Position numbers and translations under genes: made by a program | The notes under the pieces: model-generated | The model's database searches: none | What the model was told of the DNA's origin: nothing | What the model saw: only the letters and a program-made list of their open reading frames with translations | Shown here: positions 1 to 6,126 of the stretch, piece after piece | Position numbering within the stretch: position 1 is the first letter of the stretch | Layout of the letters: the number at the start of each line of letters is the position of its first letter | NCBI GenBank assembly: GCA_937915075.1 | Contig: CALDMA010000073.1 | Location: 1-17,077, forward strand | Length of the DNA: 17,077 nt | Direction: 5' to 3' | DNA from: an uncultured Oscillospiraceae bacterium | GTDB lineage: Bacteria > Bacillota > Clostridia > Oscillospirales > Oscillospiraceae

Positions 1-96
1 CAAAATCGCATCGAGCACGCCGTCGGAGATCTGGTCGCAGATCTTGTCGGGATGCCCTTCGGTGACGGACTCGGAGGTGAATAAACGCTTTGCCAT
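1..96 (-). CDS. metK: S-adenosylmethionine synthase, N-terminal fragment (cut by window edge)
   Basis: MetK makes S-adenosylmethionine from methionine and ATP in the cytoplasm. Only the first 32 residues lie in the window. They begin MAKRLFTSESVTEGHPDK, and the SESVTEGHPDKICDQISD stretch is the conserved MetK N-terminus, containing the active-site His of the GHPDK motif. The start ATG (complement of 94-96) is preceded by an AAAGGAAG ribosome site. The 5' leader carries a SAM-I riboswitch and an intrinsic terminator, which independently supports the call, because SAM-I commonly controls metK in Firmicutes. The gene continues past the left edge, so nothing can be said about its integrity. It is divergent from the O-acetyltransferase operon. 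Confidence 0.96.
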   Translation of the reverse strand, partial: MAKRLFTSESVTEGHPDKICDQISDGVLDAIL

Positions 97-130
97 GATT
101 CTTCTTTCCTTTCTTTTCTCGCGGGAGCAC

Positions 131-162
131 AAAAAAAGCGCTCGGCCGAACCGGTCGAGTGC
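131..162 (-). terminator. Intrinsic terminator of the metK SAM-I leader
   Basis: On the minus strand, a stem of about 11 pairs (two A-C mismatches, GTT loop) spans 162-138 and is followed directly by seven T (137-131). It lies between the SAM-I aptamer and the metK ribosome site, where a SAM-I expression-platform terminator is expected. Excess SAM should favour this hairpin and stop transcription before metK. Confidence 0.82.
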
Positions 163-180
163 GAAAACTTTTTGCTTTCC

Positions 181-272
181 CTCATCTTTCGATTCGTTCG
201 ACGGATTTGGCACCTTGCTTTGCAGGTTGCCGTGGTATCATCGGGCCGTTCCCTCCACCACTCTTGATGAAG
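181..272 (-). promoter_or_regulatory. SAM-I (S-box) riboswitch aptamer upstream of metK
   Basis: Read on the minus strand, the element contains the S-box signatures in order: an AAGAGTGGTGGAGGGA block, CGGCCCGATGATACC, CGGCAACC, then AAGGTGCCAA followed by TCC. P1 is formed by TTCATC at the 5' end (271-266) and GATGAG at the 3' end (186-181). These are the conserved SAM-I nucleotides that form the kink-turn and the SAM pocket. The aptamer sits between a strong promoter and a terminator, directly upstream of metK, so feedback repression by SAM is the expected role. This is a textbook arrangement rather than a new class. Confidence 0.96.
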
Positions 273-301
273 TATGAACTTGTCGGGTATCTTCTGAAAT
301 T

Positions 302-330
302 ATTCTACCCGGATTCCCGCGCCGTGTCAA
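302..330 (-). promoter_or_regulatory. Sigma-A-type promoter of the metK riboswitch transcript
   Basis: On the minus strand, a perfect -35 TTGACA (330-325) is separated by 17 nt from -10 TAGAAT (307-302). It lies about 30 nt upstream of the SAM-I aptamer, so the transcript would begin just before P1. Confidence 0.85.
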
Positions 331-358
331 CAGATATTTCAAGAATTTGTGCAAATGC

Positions 359-386
359 TTGACTTTGCCCTTTCTTATGCTACAAT
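359..386 (+). promoter_or_regulatory. Extended -10 promoter of the O-acetyltransferase operon
   Basis: TTGACT (359-364), a 16-nt spacer and TACAAT (381-386), with TGC directly before the -10 (extended -10). It is divergent from the metK promoter; the two -35 boxes are 28 nt apart. Because it lies downstream of the ATG at 349, it also rules out that upstream start for the following gene. Confidence 0.75.
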
Positions 387-392
387 AGCCAC

Positions 393-491
393 AGCAAGAA
401 ATGCGAGAGTCATCGGAGGACCAGCGGCCGCAGCCGCAGCGGTCGAGAAGATGTCGGATGCGTCCGGTCAAAAAAGGGCCGGACTTTTTTT
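393..491 (+). promoter_or_regulatory. Structured leader with internal intrinsic terminator (putative attenuator)
   Basis: Transcription from the promoter at 359-386 would give a leader of roughly 127 nt before the start codon at 520. The leader has a GC-rich potential hairpin near 418-444 (GACC...GGTC arms with an inner GC stem). It ends in a clean intrinsic terminator: GTCCGGTC (462-469), an A-rich loop, GGCCGGAC (477-484), then seven T (485-491). The terminator lies before the ribosome site (503-510), so it would block expression unless relieved. The first half does not match any riboswitch consensus I know. It could be an attenuator, or the product could be a short RNA of about 100 nt. The ligand or signal is unknown. 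Confidence 0.5.
462..491 (+). terminator. Intrinsic terminator inside the leader, upstream of the MBOAT gene
   Basis: Eight-pair stem (one G-U pair), seven-nt loop and seven consecutive T. It is oriented with the downstream operon and lies between that operon's promoter and its first start codon, so it should act as premature-termination control rather than as the end of an upstream gene. Confidence 0.75.
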
Positions 492-519
492 GCTCATTTT
501 CAAGAGAGGAGAGAGCGTC

Positions 520-1932
520 ATGGTATTCAGCAGCGCCAGCTTTCTGATCTTTTTCCTGCCGTGCCTGCTTGTCCTGTATTTCCTGGTGCCTCGGCGCTGC
601 CGCTATCTGAGGAACCTTGTCCTGCTGGCCTTTTCGCTGGCGTTTTATGCCTGCGGCGGGCCGAAATTTCTGCTGCTCATGCTGCTCTCCATCGCCATCA
701 ACTATGCCGGCGGGCTGCTGGCGGGACCGGCGCATCGCCCAAGGACGCGGCGGCTCGGCATGACGCTTGCCGTGGTGCTGGGACTTGCGCTGCTGGGCTG
801 GTTCAAGTACGCGGGCTTTTTCGGCGAGATGCTCCACGCCCTGCTGCCGGTGGTTCCGGTGCCGCAGGTGACGCTGCCCATCGGCATCTCCTTCTTCACC
901 TTTCAGGGCCTGAGCTACGTCATCGACGTCTACCGCGGCGACGCCGCGGTACAGCGCGATCCGCTCAAGCTCGCGCTCTACATTGCCTTCTTCCCGCAGC
1001 TCGTCGCCGGTCCCATCGTGCGCTACACCACCGTCGCGGAGGAGATCGACGAGCGGCGCGAGTCCGTCTCCGAATTCTCCGCCGGCGCGGTGCGCTTTCT
1101 CTTCGGCCTCGGCAAGAAGATGCTGCTGGCGAACGCCGTGGCGCGGATCGCGGACGCGGCCTTTGCTGCCGCCATGCCCTCGGTGCTCTTCGCGTGGCTG
1201 GGCGCGGTGGCCTACACCTTCCAGATCTACTTTGATTTCTCCGCCTATTCCGATATGGCCATCGGCCTCGGGCGGATGTTCGGCTTCCACTTTCTGGAGA
1301 ATTTCAACTACCCCTACGTCGCACGGAGCGTCACGGAGTTCTGGCGGCGCTGGCATATTTCGCTCTCCACCTGGTTCCGCGACTATGTGTATATCCCGCT
1401 CGGCGGCAACCGCTGCTCAAGGGCGCGCAATGTGTGGAACCTCTTCGTCGTCTGGTTTCTGACCGGAATGTGGCACGGCGCGAGCTGGAATTTCATCGCC
1501 TGGGGACTTTGGTTCTTTGTGCTGCTCGTCGGGGAAAAGCTCCTCTGGGGCAAGGCTCTGGAGCGCCTGCCGTCGCTCGTGCGCCACGCTTACGCGATGG
1601 TGCTGGTCGTATTCAGCTGGGTGCTCTTCCGCGCCGAGACGCTTACCGCCGCGGCGGCCTACTTCGCCGCCATGTTCGGCAGCAGCGGCGTGTGGTGCGG
1701 CAGCCGCGTCGTCTATTACGCGCTGGAGTTCTGGCCGGAGCTGCTGTGCTGCTGCATTGCCGCGCTGCCGGTGAAGCAATGGCTGGAAACGGCGCTCCGG
1801 AAGCGCGACGCCGCGCCTGCCCGCGCCGTGCTGACGTGGGGCCCGAAGCTCGCGGCGATGGCGCTGCTGGCGTGCTCGTACTGCAAGCTCGTCACGGGAT
1901 CGTTCAATCCCTTTATCTACTTCCGGTTCTGA
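520..1932 (+). CDS. MBOAT-family O-acetyltransferase (AlgI/PatB/DltB-like)
   Basis: Polytopic membrane protein of 470 aa that probably passes acetyl groups across the membrane for O-acetylation of an envelope polymer. It opens MVFSSASFLIFFLPCLLVLY, the typical AlgI/DltB start. Family landmarks are FQIYFDFSAYSDMAIG (235-250), WRRWHISLSTWFRDYVYIPLGG (275-296, two MBOAT signature blocks) and the WHG at 318-320, whose His is the expected catalytic residue. The ATG at 520 has an AGAGGAGAG ribosome site. An in-frame ATG at 349 precedes the promoter -10 and would add an implausible N-terminus, so it is rejected. The partner SGNH/DHHW-like gene starts 14 nt after the stop. The polymer acted on (exopolysaccharide, peptidoglycan or teichoic acid) cannot be read from the sequence. 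Confidence 0.93.
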   Translation: MVFSSASFLIFFLPCLLVLYFLVPRRCRYLRNLVLLAFSLAFYACGGPKFLLLMLLSIAINYAGGLLAGPAHRPRTRRLGMTLAVVLGLALLGWFKYAGFFGEMLHALLPVVPVPQVTLPIGISFFTFQGLSYVIDVYRGDAAVQRDPLKLALYIAFFPQLVAGPIVRYTTVAEEIDERRESVSEFSAGAVRFLFGLGKKMLLANAVARIADAAFAAAMPSVLFAWLGAVAYTFQIYFDFSAYSDMAIGLGRMFGFHFLENFNYPYVARSVTEFWRRWHISLSTWFRDYVYIPLGGNRCSRARNVWNLFVVWFLTGMWHGASWNFIAWGLWFFVLLVGEKLLWGKALERLPSLVRHAYAMVLVVFSWVLFRAETLTAAAAYFAAMFGSSGVWCGSRVVYYALEFWPELLCCCIAALPVKQWLETALRKRDAAPARAVLTWGPKLAAMALLACSYCKLVTGSFNPFIYFRF

Positions 1933-1946
1933 GAGGAGGCGCCGCC

Positions 1947-3134
1947 ATGAAAAGATTCAGCGAGTGGGCGATGGCCCTGCTCTTCTCCGGCACGCTCCTG
2001 GTCCTGATGGCCGCGACCATCCTGCTGCCGAAGGAGCGCTACTCCTACTATGAGAACCGCAACCTCTCCGCTTTCCCCGAGATCAGCGTCGAGAGCGTCG
2101 TGAGCGGGAAGGTCTTCGGCGAGCTGGAGACCATGTTCTGCGACTATGCCGCCTGGCGCACCGCCGCGCTCCGCGCGGTGACGTGGTGCGACCTGAACCT
2201 CTTCCACCGCCCCGTGGTGAACGAGGTCGTCGTCACGCCCGACGCGCTGCTCGAGGAGCTCTACACCATGCCCGACACCGCCGAGGACATTCTGCGCGAG
2301 GCCGACGCCGTGGCGGCGGACAATGCCGCGCTGCGCGATCAGATCGAGGCCTACGGGGGATACTACTGCTATCTCGCCGTGCCCTGCCAGTACGCCTACT
2401 ACGAGGACGAGTACCCCTCCTATCTCGAAAACCGCGCCGCCTACACCGCCGCCGAACGCGAAGCGCTCCGCGACGCCATGGAGGCGCAAGGCGTCGCCTA
2501 TGTGGACATGGGCGAGGTCTTTGACGCCGAGGGCCACCTGCCGGAGTTCAGCTCGAAGGTGGATAACCACTACGGCCTGCGCGGCGCGTATGTGACCTAC
2601 CGCGCGGCGGCGGAACGGCTCGCGGCGGACGGCTGCGCGCTCCGTGTTCCCGAGGAGGGGACGGACGTGACCTTCTCCGCGCTGCCCAACCCCTACATGG
2701 GTTCGCGCACGCGCAAGCTGCTCGGCCTGCGCGGCAGCGACGAAAAGCTCTTCACGGCATCGTTCGCCGAGGACATTCCCTTTACCCGCTTCGATAACGG
2801 CGCGGCGGCGGAGGCCACGGTCTACGCGCTTCCCGCGGACGATACCGAGCCGGTGACCTACGGCCTCTACATGGGCGGCGACATTGCCGAGACGGTCATC
2901 CGAACCGACCGCCCCGAGCTTCCCAACGCCCTGATCTTCGGCGACAGCTTCACCAATCCGGTGGAGTGCCTTGCCTACTATAGCTTTAACGAGCTGCGCT
3001 CGATCGACCTGCGCCACTACACGGCGCAGAGCCTGAGCGACTACATCGCGGCCTATCAGCCCGACGTGGTGCTGTGCATCCGCGACTATCAGAGTCTTCT
3101 CCTGCGGGAGTTCAACGGAAATTTCTTCGGCTGA
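1947..3134 (+). CDS. DHHW/AlgX-J-like SGNH-fold protein, partner of the MBOAT acetyltransferase
   Basis: A 395-aa protein with an N-terminal signal anchor (about residues 8-27) and an extracytoplasmic domain. After the anchor comes the YYENRNLSAFP motif typical of this family. A GDSF block (332-335) fits the SGNH/GDSL nucleophile, and DNHYG (206-210) occupies the place of the DHHW motif. In known pairs the MBOAT protein supplies acetyl groups and the SGNH protein transfers them to a glycan outside the membrane. The GAGGAGG ribosome site overlaps the end of the MBOAT gene and the 14-nt gap indicates co-transcription. The DNHY variant differs from the consensus but keeps an Asp and a His. It is complete, and longer in-frame upstream sequence belongs to a shadow frame of the MBOAT gene. 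Confidence 0.85.
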   Translation: MKRFSEWAMALLFSGTLLVLMAATILLPKERYSYYENRNLSAFPEISVESVVSGKVFGELETMFCDYAAWRTAALRAVTWCDLNLFHRPVVNEVVVTPDALLEELYTMPDTAEDILREADAVAADNAALRDQIEAYGGYYCYLAVPCQYAYYEDEYPSYLENRAAYTAAEREALRDAMEAQGVAYVDMGEVFDAEGHLPEFSSKVDNHYGLRGAYVTYRAAAERLAADGCALRVPEEGTDVTFSALPNPYMGSRTRKLLGLRGSDEKLFTASFAEDIPFTRFDNGAAAEATVYALPADDTEPVTYGLYMGGDIAETVIRTDRPELPNALIFGDSFTNPVECLAYYSFNELRSIDLRHYTAQSLSDYIAAYQPDVVLCIRDYQSLLLREFNGNFFG

Positions 3135-3154
3135 CTGCCGCGAAAATCGAACAG

Positions 3155-3162
3155 AAAGGAGG
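3155..3162 (+). promoter_or_regulatory. Ribosome binding site fixing a TTG start for the MATE gene
   Basis: AAAGGAGG lies 9 nt before TTG at 3172. No ATG or GTG at a suitable distance precedes the conserved N-terminus, so TTG is the supported start. Confidence 0.75.
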
Positions 3163-3171
3163 CGGAACGCC

Positions 3172-4500
3172 TTGCGGATCGCGCTTTCCGACCATTTTAC
3201 CTACCAAAAGCTCCTGCGCTTCACGATGCCCAGCATCGTCATGATGATCGTCACCTCGGTCTACAGCATCGTGGACGGCTTCTTTGTCTCCAACTGCGTG
3301 GGCAAGAATGCCTTCGCCGCGCTCAACCTCATCTTCCCCGTGCTCATGGCGCTCTCCGCGTTCGGCTTCATGGTCGGCACCGGCGGCAGCGCCCTCATCG
3401 CCAAGACCCTCGGCGAGGGGAAGACGAAGGAGGCGAACGAGCTGTTCTCCATGCTCGTCGCGATCCTGGCGGCCGGCGGAACGGTGCTCGCCGCGGTCTT
3501 CTTCGTGTTCATCCGGCCGGTCTCCTATGCCGTCGGCGCGACGGAGCTGACCATCGACGACTGCGTGCTCTACGGGCGCATCCTGCTCGTTTCGCTGCCG
3601 CTCTTCATGCTGCAAAACAGCTTCCAGAGCTTCCTCGCCACGGCGGAAAAGCCGGGCTTCGGGCTGAAGGTGACGGTATTCGCGGGACTGACGAACGTGG
3701 TGCTCGACTTTCTGTTCGTCTACGTTCTCTCCCTCGGCCTCGCGGGCGCGGCGCTCGCCACCGCCTTTTCGCAGGCGGTCGGTGCGGCCATTCCGCTCGT
3801 CTACTTCCTGCGTGAGAACGACACGCCGCTGCGGCTCGGACGGCCGTGCTTTGATCTCCGCGCGCTTTGGCGGGCCTGCTACAACGGCTCGAGCGAGATG
3901 GTGAGCAACCTCTCCGGCTCGCTCGTCGGCATCCTCTACAACGTGCAGCTCATGGCCATCGCGCAGGAGGACGGCGTGAGCGCCTACGGCGTTCTGATGT
4001 ATGTCGATTTTATCTTTAAGGCGTTCTTCTTCGGTTATTCCATCGCCGTCACGCCGGTCGTCGGCTACCACTACGGCGCACAAAACCATGCGGAGCTTAA
4101 AAGCCTCCTGCGCAAGAGTCTGGTCATCACCGCGCTCGTGAGCCTCGTTATGACCGGCGGCGCCATCGCCCTCGCGGGCCCCATCGCCGACCTTTTTGTG
4201 GGCTACGACGCGGCGCTGCACGATATGACGGTCAACGCCCTGCGCGTCTACTCCGTCTCGTTCCTCGTCTTCGGCTTCAACATCTTCGGCTCGGCGTTCT
4301 TCACCGGATTGAACGACGGCACGGACAGCGCGCTCATCTCGTTCCTGCGGACGCTGGTGTTTCAGGTCGCGGCGATCCTGCTGCTGCCGAGGTGGCTGGA
4401 CATCAACGGCATCTGGCTCGCCGTCACCGCCGCGGAATCGCTCACGCTGCTCATCACCGTCTCGCTCCTTGCCGCGAAACGGAGAAAGTATCACTACTGA
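3172..4500 (+). CDS. MATE-family multidrug/metabolite efflux transporter (MepA-like)
   Basis: A 442-aa protein with about 12 membrane segments in two homologous halves, the usual MATE length and layout. It is expected to export cations or drugs using a Na+ or H+ gradient. Recognisable N-terminal blocks are LLRFTMPSIVMMIVTSVYSIVDGFFVSNCVG (14-44, the conserved P and the IVDGFFV element) and VGTGGSALIAKTLGEGK (68-84). The second half contains YGVLMYVDFIFKAFFFGYSIAVTPVVGYHYGA, a MATE repeat signature. The start is a TTG with AAAGGAGG 9 nt upstream. It begins 37 nt after the SGNH gene with no visible promoter or terminator between them, so it is probably the third gene of that operon; a link to polymer acetylation is not implied. 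The substrate is unknown. Confidence 0.9.
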   Translation: MRIALSDHFTYQKLLRFTMPSIVMMIVTSVYSIVDGFFVSNCVGKNAFAALNLIFPVLMALSAFGFMVGTGGSALIAKTLGEGKTKEANELFSMLVAILAAGGTVLAAVFFVFIRPVSYAVGATELTIDDCVLYGRILLVSLPLFMLQNSFQSFLATAEKPGFGLKVTVFAGLTNVVLDFLFVYVLSLGLAGAALATAFSQAVGAAIPLVYFLRENDTPLRLGRPCFDLRALWRACYNGSSEMVSNLSGSLVGILYNVQLMAIAQEDGVSAYGVLMYVDFIFKAFFFGYSIAVTPVVGYHYGAQNHAELKSLLRKSLVITALVSLVMTGGAIALAGPIADLFVGYDAALHDMTVNALRVYSVSFLVFGFNIFGSAFFTGLNDGTDSALISFLRTLVFQVAAILLLPRWLDINGIWLAVTAAESLTLLITVSLLAAKRRKYHY

Positions 4501-4505
4501 GCAAA

Positions 4506-4533
4506 AAAATTCCCGCCGCGCGGCGGGAATTTT
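4506..4533. terminator. Perfect inverted repeat terminator after the MATE gene
   Basis: The two 14-nt arms (4506-4519 and 4520-4533) are perfectly complementary: an AATTCCCGCCGC stem flanked by A4 and T4, starting 5 nt after the stop codon. It should end the O-acetyltransferase/MATE transcript before the promoter at 4555. Confidence 0.85.
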
Positions 4534-4554
4534 CGCGGAATTTATAATTTGGTA

Positions 4555-4583
4555 ATGACTTTTTCCCGCGCATAGGGTACAAT
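4555..4583 (+). promoter_or_regulatory. Promoter of the rhomboid-like/HD operon
   Basis: ATGACT (4555-4560), 17 nt, TACAAT (4578-4583), directly after the previous terminator. The -10 covers an in-frame ATG at 4582, which therefore cannot be the start of the next gene. Confidence 0.6.
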
Positions 4584-4607
4584 GCAGGATAAGCTATTTT
4601 CACGATC

Positions 4608-4613
4608 GGAGGG
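4608..4613 (+). promoter_or_regulatory. Ribosome binding site fixing a TTG start for the rhomboid-like gene
   Basis: GGAGGG is followed after 7 nt by TTG at 4621. The only upstream ATG (4582) overlaps the promoter -10 and lacks a ribosome site. Confidence 0.7.
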
Positions 4614-4620
4614 ATCGAAC

Positions 4621-5496
4621 TTGAATTCTCTGCGCCGCCGCATCGACCGATTCTGCGTGCTGCATCCGAGCTTCGGGATTCCGAACCTGATGCTCTACAT
4701 CGTCGTCGGCAACATCGCCTTCTATCTGCTCTCCCTGTTCTCCACGCTTGACGGCACCTCCTTTTACTCCATTCTCAGCTTCAGCTGGGCGGGACTCAAG
4801 CAGGGGCAGCTCTGGCGGCTGCTGTCCTTCAGCTTTCTGCCGACGGACACGCGGCCCTTCTGGCTGCTGGTGAGCTGCTATTTCTACTACTGGATCGGCT
4901 CGACGCTCGAGCGCGAGTGGGGCACGGCGAAGTTCACCGTCTACTACCTCAGCGGCGTGCTGCTCACGGCGCTCGGCGCGGTCATCACGAGTCTGATCAC
5001 CGGGTATGACTGGCAGGTGGCGGGCGCGACCTATGTGAATTTCGCGATGTTCTTCGCCTTCGCTACGCTCTATCCCGACGCGCAGGTGCTGCTGTTCTTT
5101 TTCATTCCGGTCAAGATCAAGTGGATGGCCATTCTGGCTGCGTGCTATTTTGCCTACATGGTGTTCTTCAGCCTGACCGCGCACTATTGGATTGGCGTGG
5201 TGCTGCCGCTCGTGGCGCTGCTGAACTTCTTCGTGTTCTTCGCGCCGGAGATCGGGCGCTTTGCCAAGCGGGAGCAGACGCGGACCAAACAGGCGGCGCA
5301 CTTCCACAACGCCGTCCGTCAGACGCAGCGCGAGCAGAAGTCGCAGGGCTACCGCCACAAGTGCGCGGTCTGCGGCCGCACCGACGTCACAAATCCGGAG
5401 CTGCAGTTCCGCTACTGCTCGAAGTGCGCGGGCTATCACTGCTTCTGCTCCGACCACATTTTCAACCACGTCCACTTCACGGACGAGAATCCCTAA
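4621..5496 (+). CDS. Rhomboid-like membrane protein with C-terminal zinc-finger domain; catalytic Ser replaced
   Basis: A 291-aa protein with six predicted membrane segments (about 23-40, 80-94, 104-124, 135-150, 155-181, 189-207). Rhomboid features are GQLWRLLSFSFLP in loop 1 (62-74), then EREWGTAKFTVYYLSGVL (97-114), and a TM5 block FFIPVKIKWMAIL typical of rhomboids. The active-site GxSG at the start of TM4 is replaced by GATY (135-138), so Thr137 stands where the nucleophilic Ser belongs. His188 is a possible remnant of the second catalytic residue. The cytoplasmic tail (246-286) carries CAVC, CSKC, HCFC and later His residues, enough Cys/His for two zinc sites. It is either an inactive rhomboid or an unusual Thr enzyme; an inactive membrane-chaperone-like role is more likely. 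It uses a TTG start and is co-transcribed with the HD gene. Confidence 0.75.
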   Translation: MNSLRRRIDRFCVLHPSFGIPNLMLYIVVGNIAFYLLSLFSTLDGTSFYSILSFSWAGLKQGQLWRLLSFSFLPTDTRPFWLLVSCYFYYWIGSTLEREWGTAKFTVYYLSGVLLTALGAVITSLITGYDWQVAGATYVNFAMFFAFATLYPDAQVLLFFFIPVKIKWMAILAACYFAYMVFFSLTAHYWIGVVLPLVALLNFFVFFAPEIGRFAKREQTRTKQAAHFHNAVRQTQREQKSQGYRHKCAVCGRTDVTNPELQFRYCSKCAGYHCFCSDHIFNHVHFTDENP

Positions 5497-5508
5497 GGAG
5501 GCATTGTT

Positions 5509-6072
5509 ATGGCATTGACCAGAGAGCAGGCATGGGAACTGCTGCAGGAGTACAACAAGGGTGAATTTCACCTCAAGCACGGCCAGATCGTCGGCGACGT
5601 GATGCGCTGGTATGCAAATGAGCTGGGCTACGGCGACGAGGCCGACTTCTGGGAGACCGTGGGTCTCCTGCACGACCTTGACTTTGAGATGTACCCCGAC
5701 GAGCACTGCATCAAATCGCAGGAGATCATGCGGGAAAAGGGACTGGACGAGCGCCTGATCCGCGCGACCGCCAGCCACGGCTACGGCCTGCATTTCGACG
5801 GTCTGCCCGAGCCGCAGCACGAGATGGAAAAGGTCCTCTTCGCCACCGACGAGCTGACCGGCCTGATCGGCGCGGTCGCCCTCATGCGCCCGAGCAAGAG
5901 CGTCAGCGACCTCGAGGTCAAGTCCGTCAAGAAGAAGTACAAGGACAAGAAGTTCGCCGCCGGCTGCTCGCGCGAGGTCATCGAGCGCGGCGCGGAGATG
6001 CTCGGCTGGGATCTGGATACGCTCATCGAGCGCACCATCCTCGCCATGCGCGCGAGCGAGCACGTTGATTAA
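5509..6072 (+). CDS. HD-domain hydrolase (COG2316-like)
   Basis: A 187-aa soluble protein with the HD phosphohydrolase metal-binding pattern: His24 (LKHG), His55-Asp56 (LLHDLDFE), His90 (ASHGYG) and Asp114 (FATDELTG). Proteins of this compact type are predicted metal-dependent phosphohydrolases; the substrate is not known and could be a nucleotide. The ATG at 5509 has AAGGAGG overlapping the TAA of the preceding gene (TAAGGAGG), a 12-nt gap that implies translational coupling with the rhomboid-like gene. The C-terminal part is rich in Lys (SVKKKYKDKKFA). It is complete, and a strong inverted repeat follows 13 nt after the stop. Confidence 0.88.
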   Translation: MALTREQAWELLQEYNKGEFHLKHGQIVGDVMRWYANELGYGDEADFWETVGLLHDLDFEMYPDEHCIKSQEIMREKGLDERLIRATASHGYGLHFDGLPEPQHEMEKVLFATDELTGLIGAVALMRPSKSVSDLEVKSVKKKYKDKKFAAGCSREVIERGAEMLGWDLDTLIERTILAMRASEHVD

Positions 6073-6077
6073 AACGC

Positions 6078-6117
6078 AAAAAAAAGCGTGGACCACGCTG
6101 CGGTCCACGCTTTTTTT
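6078..6117. terminator. Bidirectional terminator between convergent genes
   Basis: A 9-bp stem GCGTGGACC/GGTCCACGC (6086-6094 and 6102-6110) has eight A before it and seven T after it, extended by CGC/GCG outside. Transcripts from either side would have a stem plus a U-tract, so it can end both the HD operon and the tmcAL/lipoprotein operon. Confidence 0.88.
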
Positions 6118-6126
6118 GCGCTTTTT

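Noticed and set aside
349..519. N-terminal extension of the MBOAT protein from the ATG at 349
   Set aside because: It lies upstream of the promoter -10 (381-386) and runs through the leader terminator; homologues begin at MVFSS.
238..1356. Long minus-strand open frame opposite the MBOAT gene
   Set aside because: It is the GC-rich shadow of the real gene: Arg/Gly/His/Glu-biased, no domain, no ribosome site, and it crosses the SAM-I region.
3112..4494. A 460-codon minus-strand frame opposite the MATE gene
   Set aside because: Composition is almost entirely charged Asp/Glu/Arg/His, typical of the antisense of a membrane protein; no start signals.
4600..6108. A 502-codon minus-strand frame opposite the rhomboid-like and HD genes
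   Set aside because: Same antisense bias; it also spans two independent genes and their junction.
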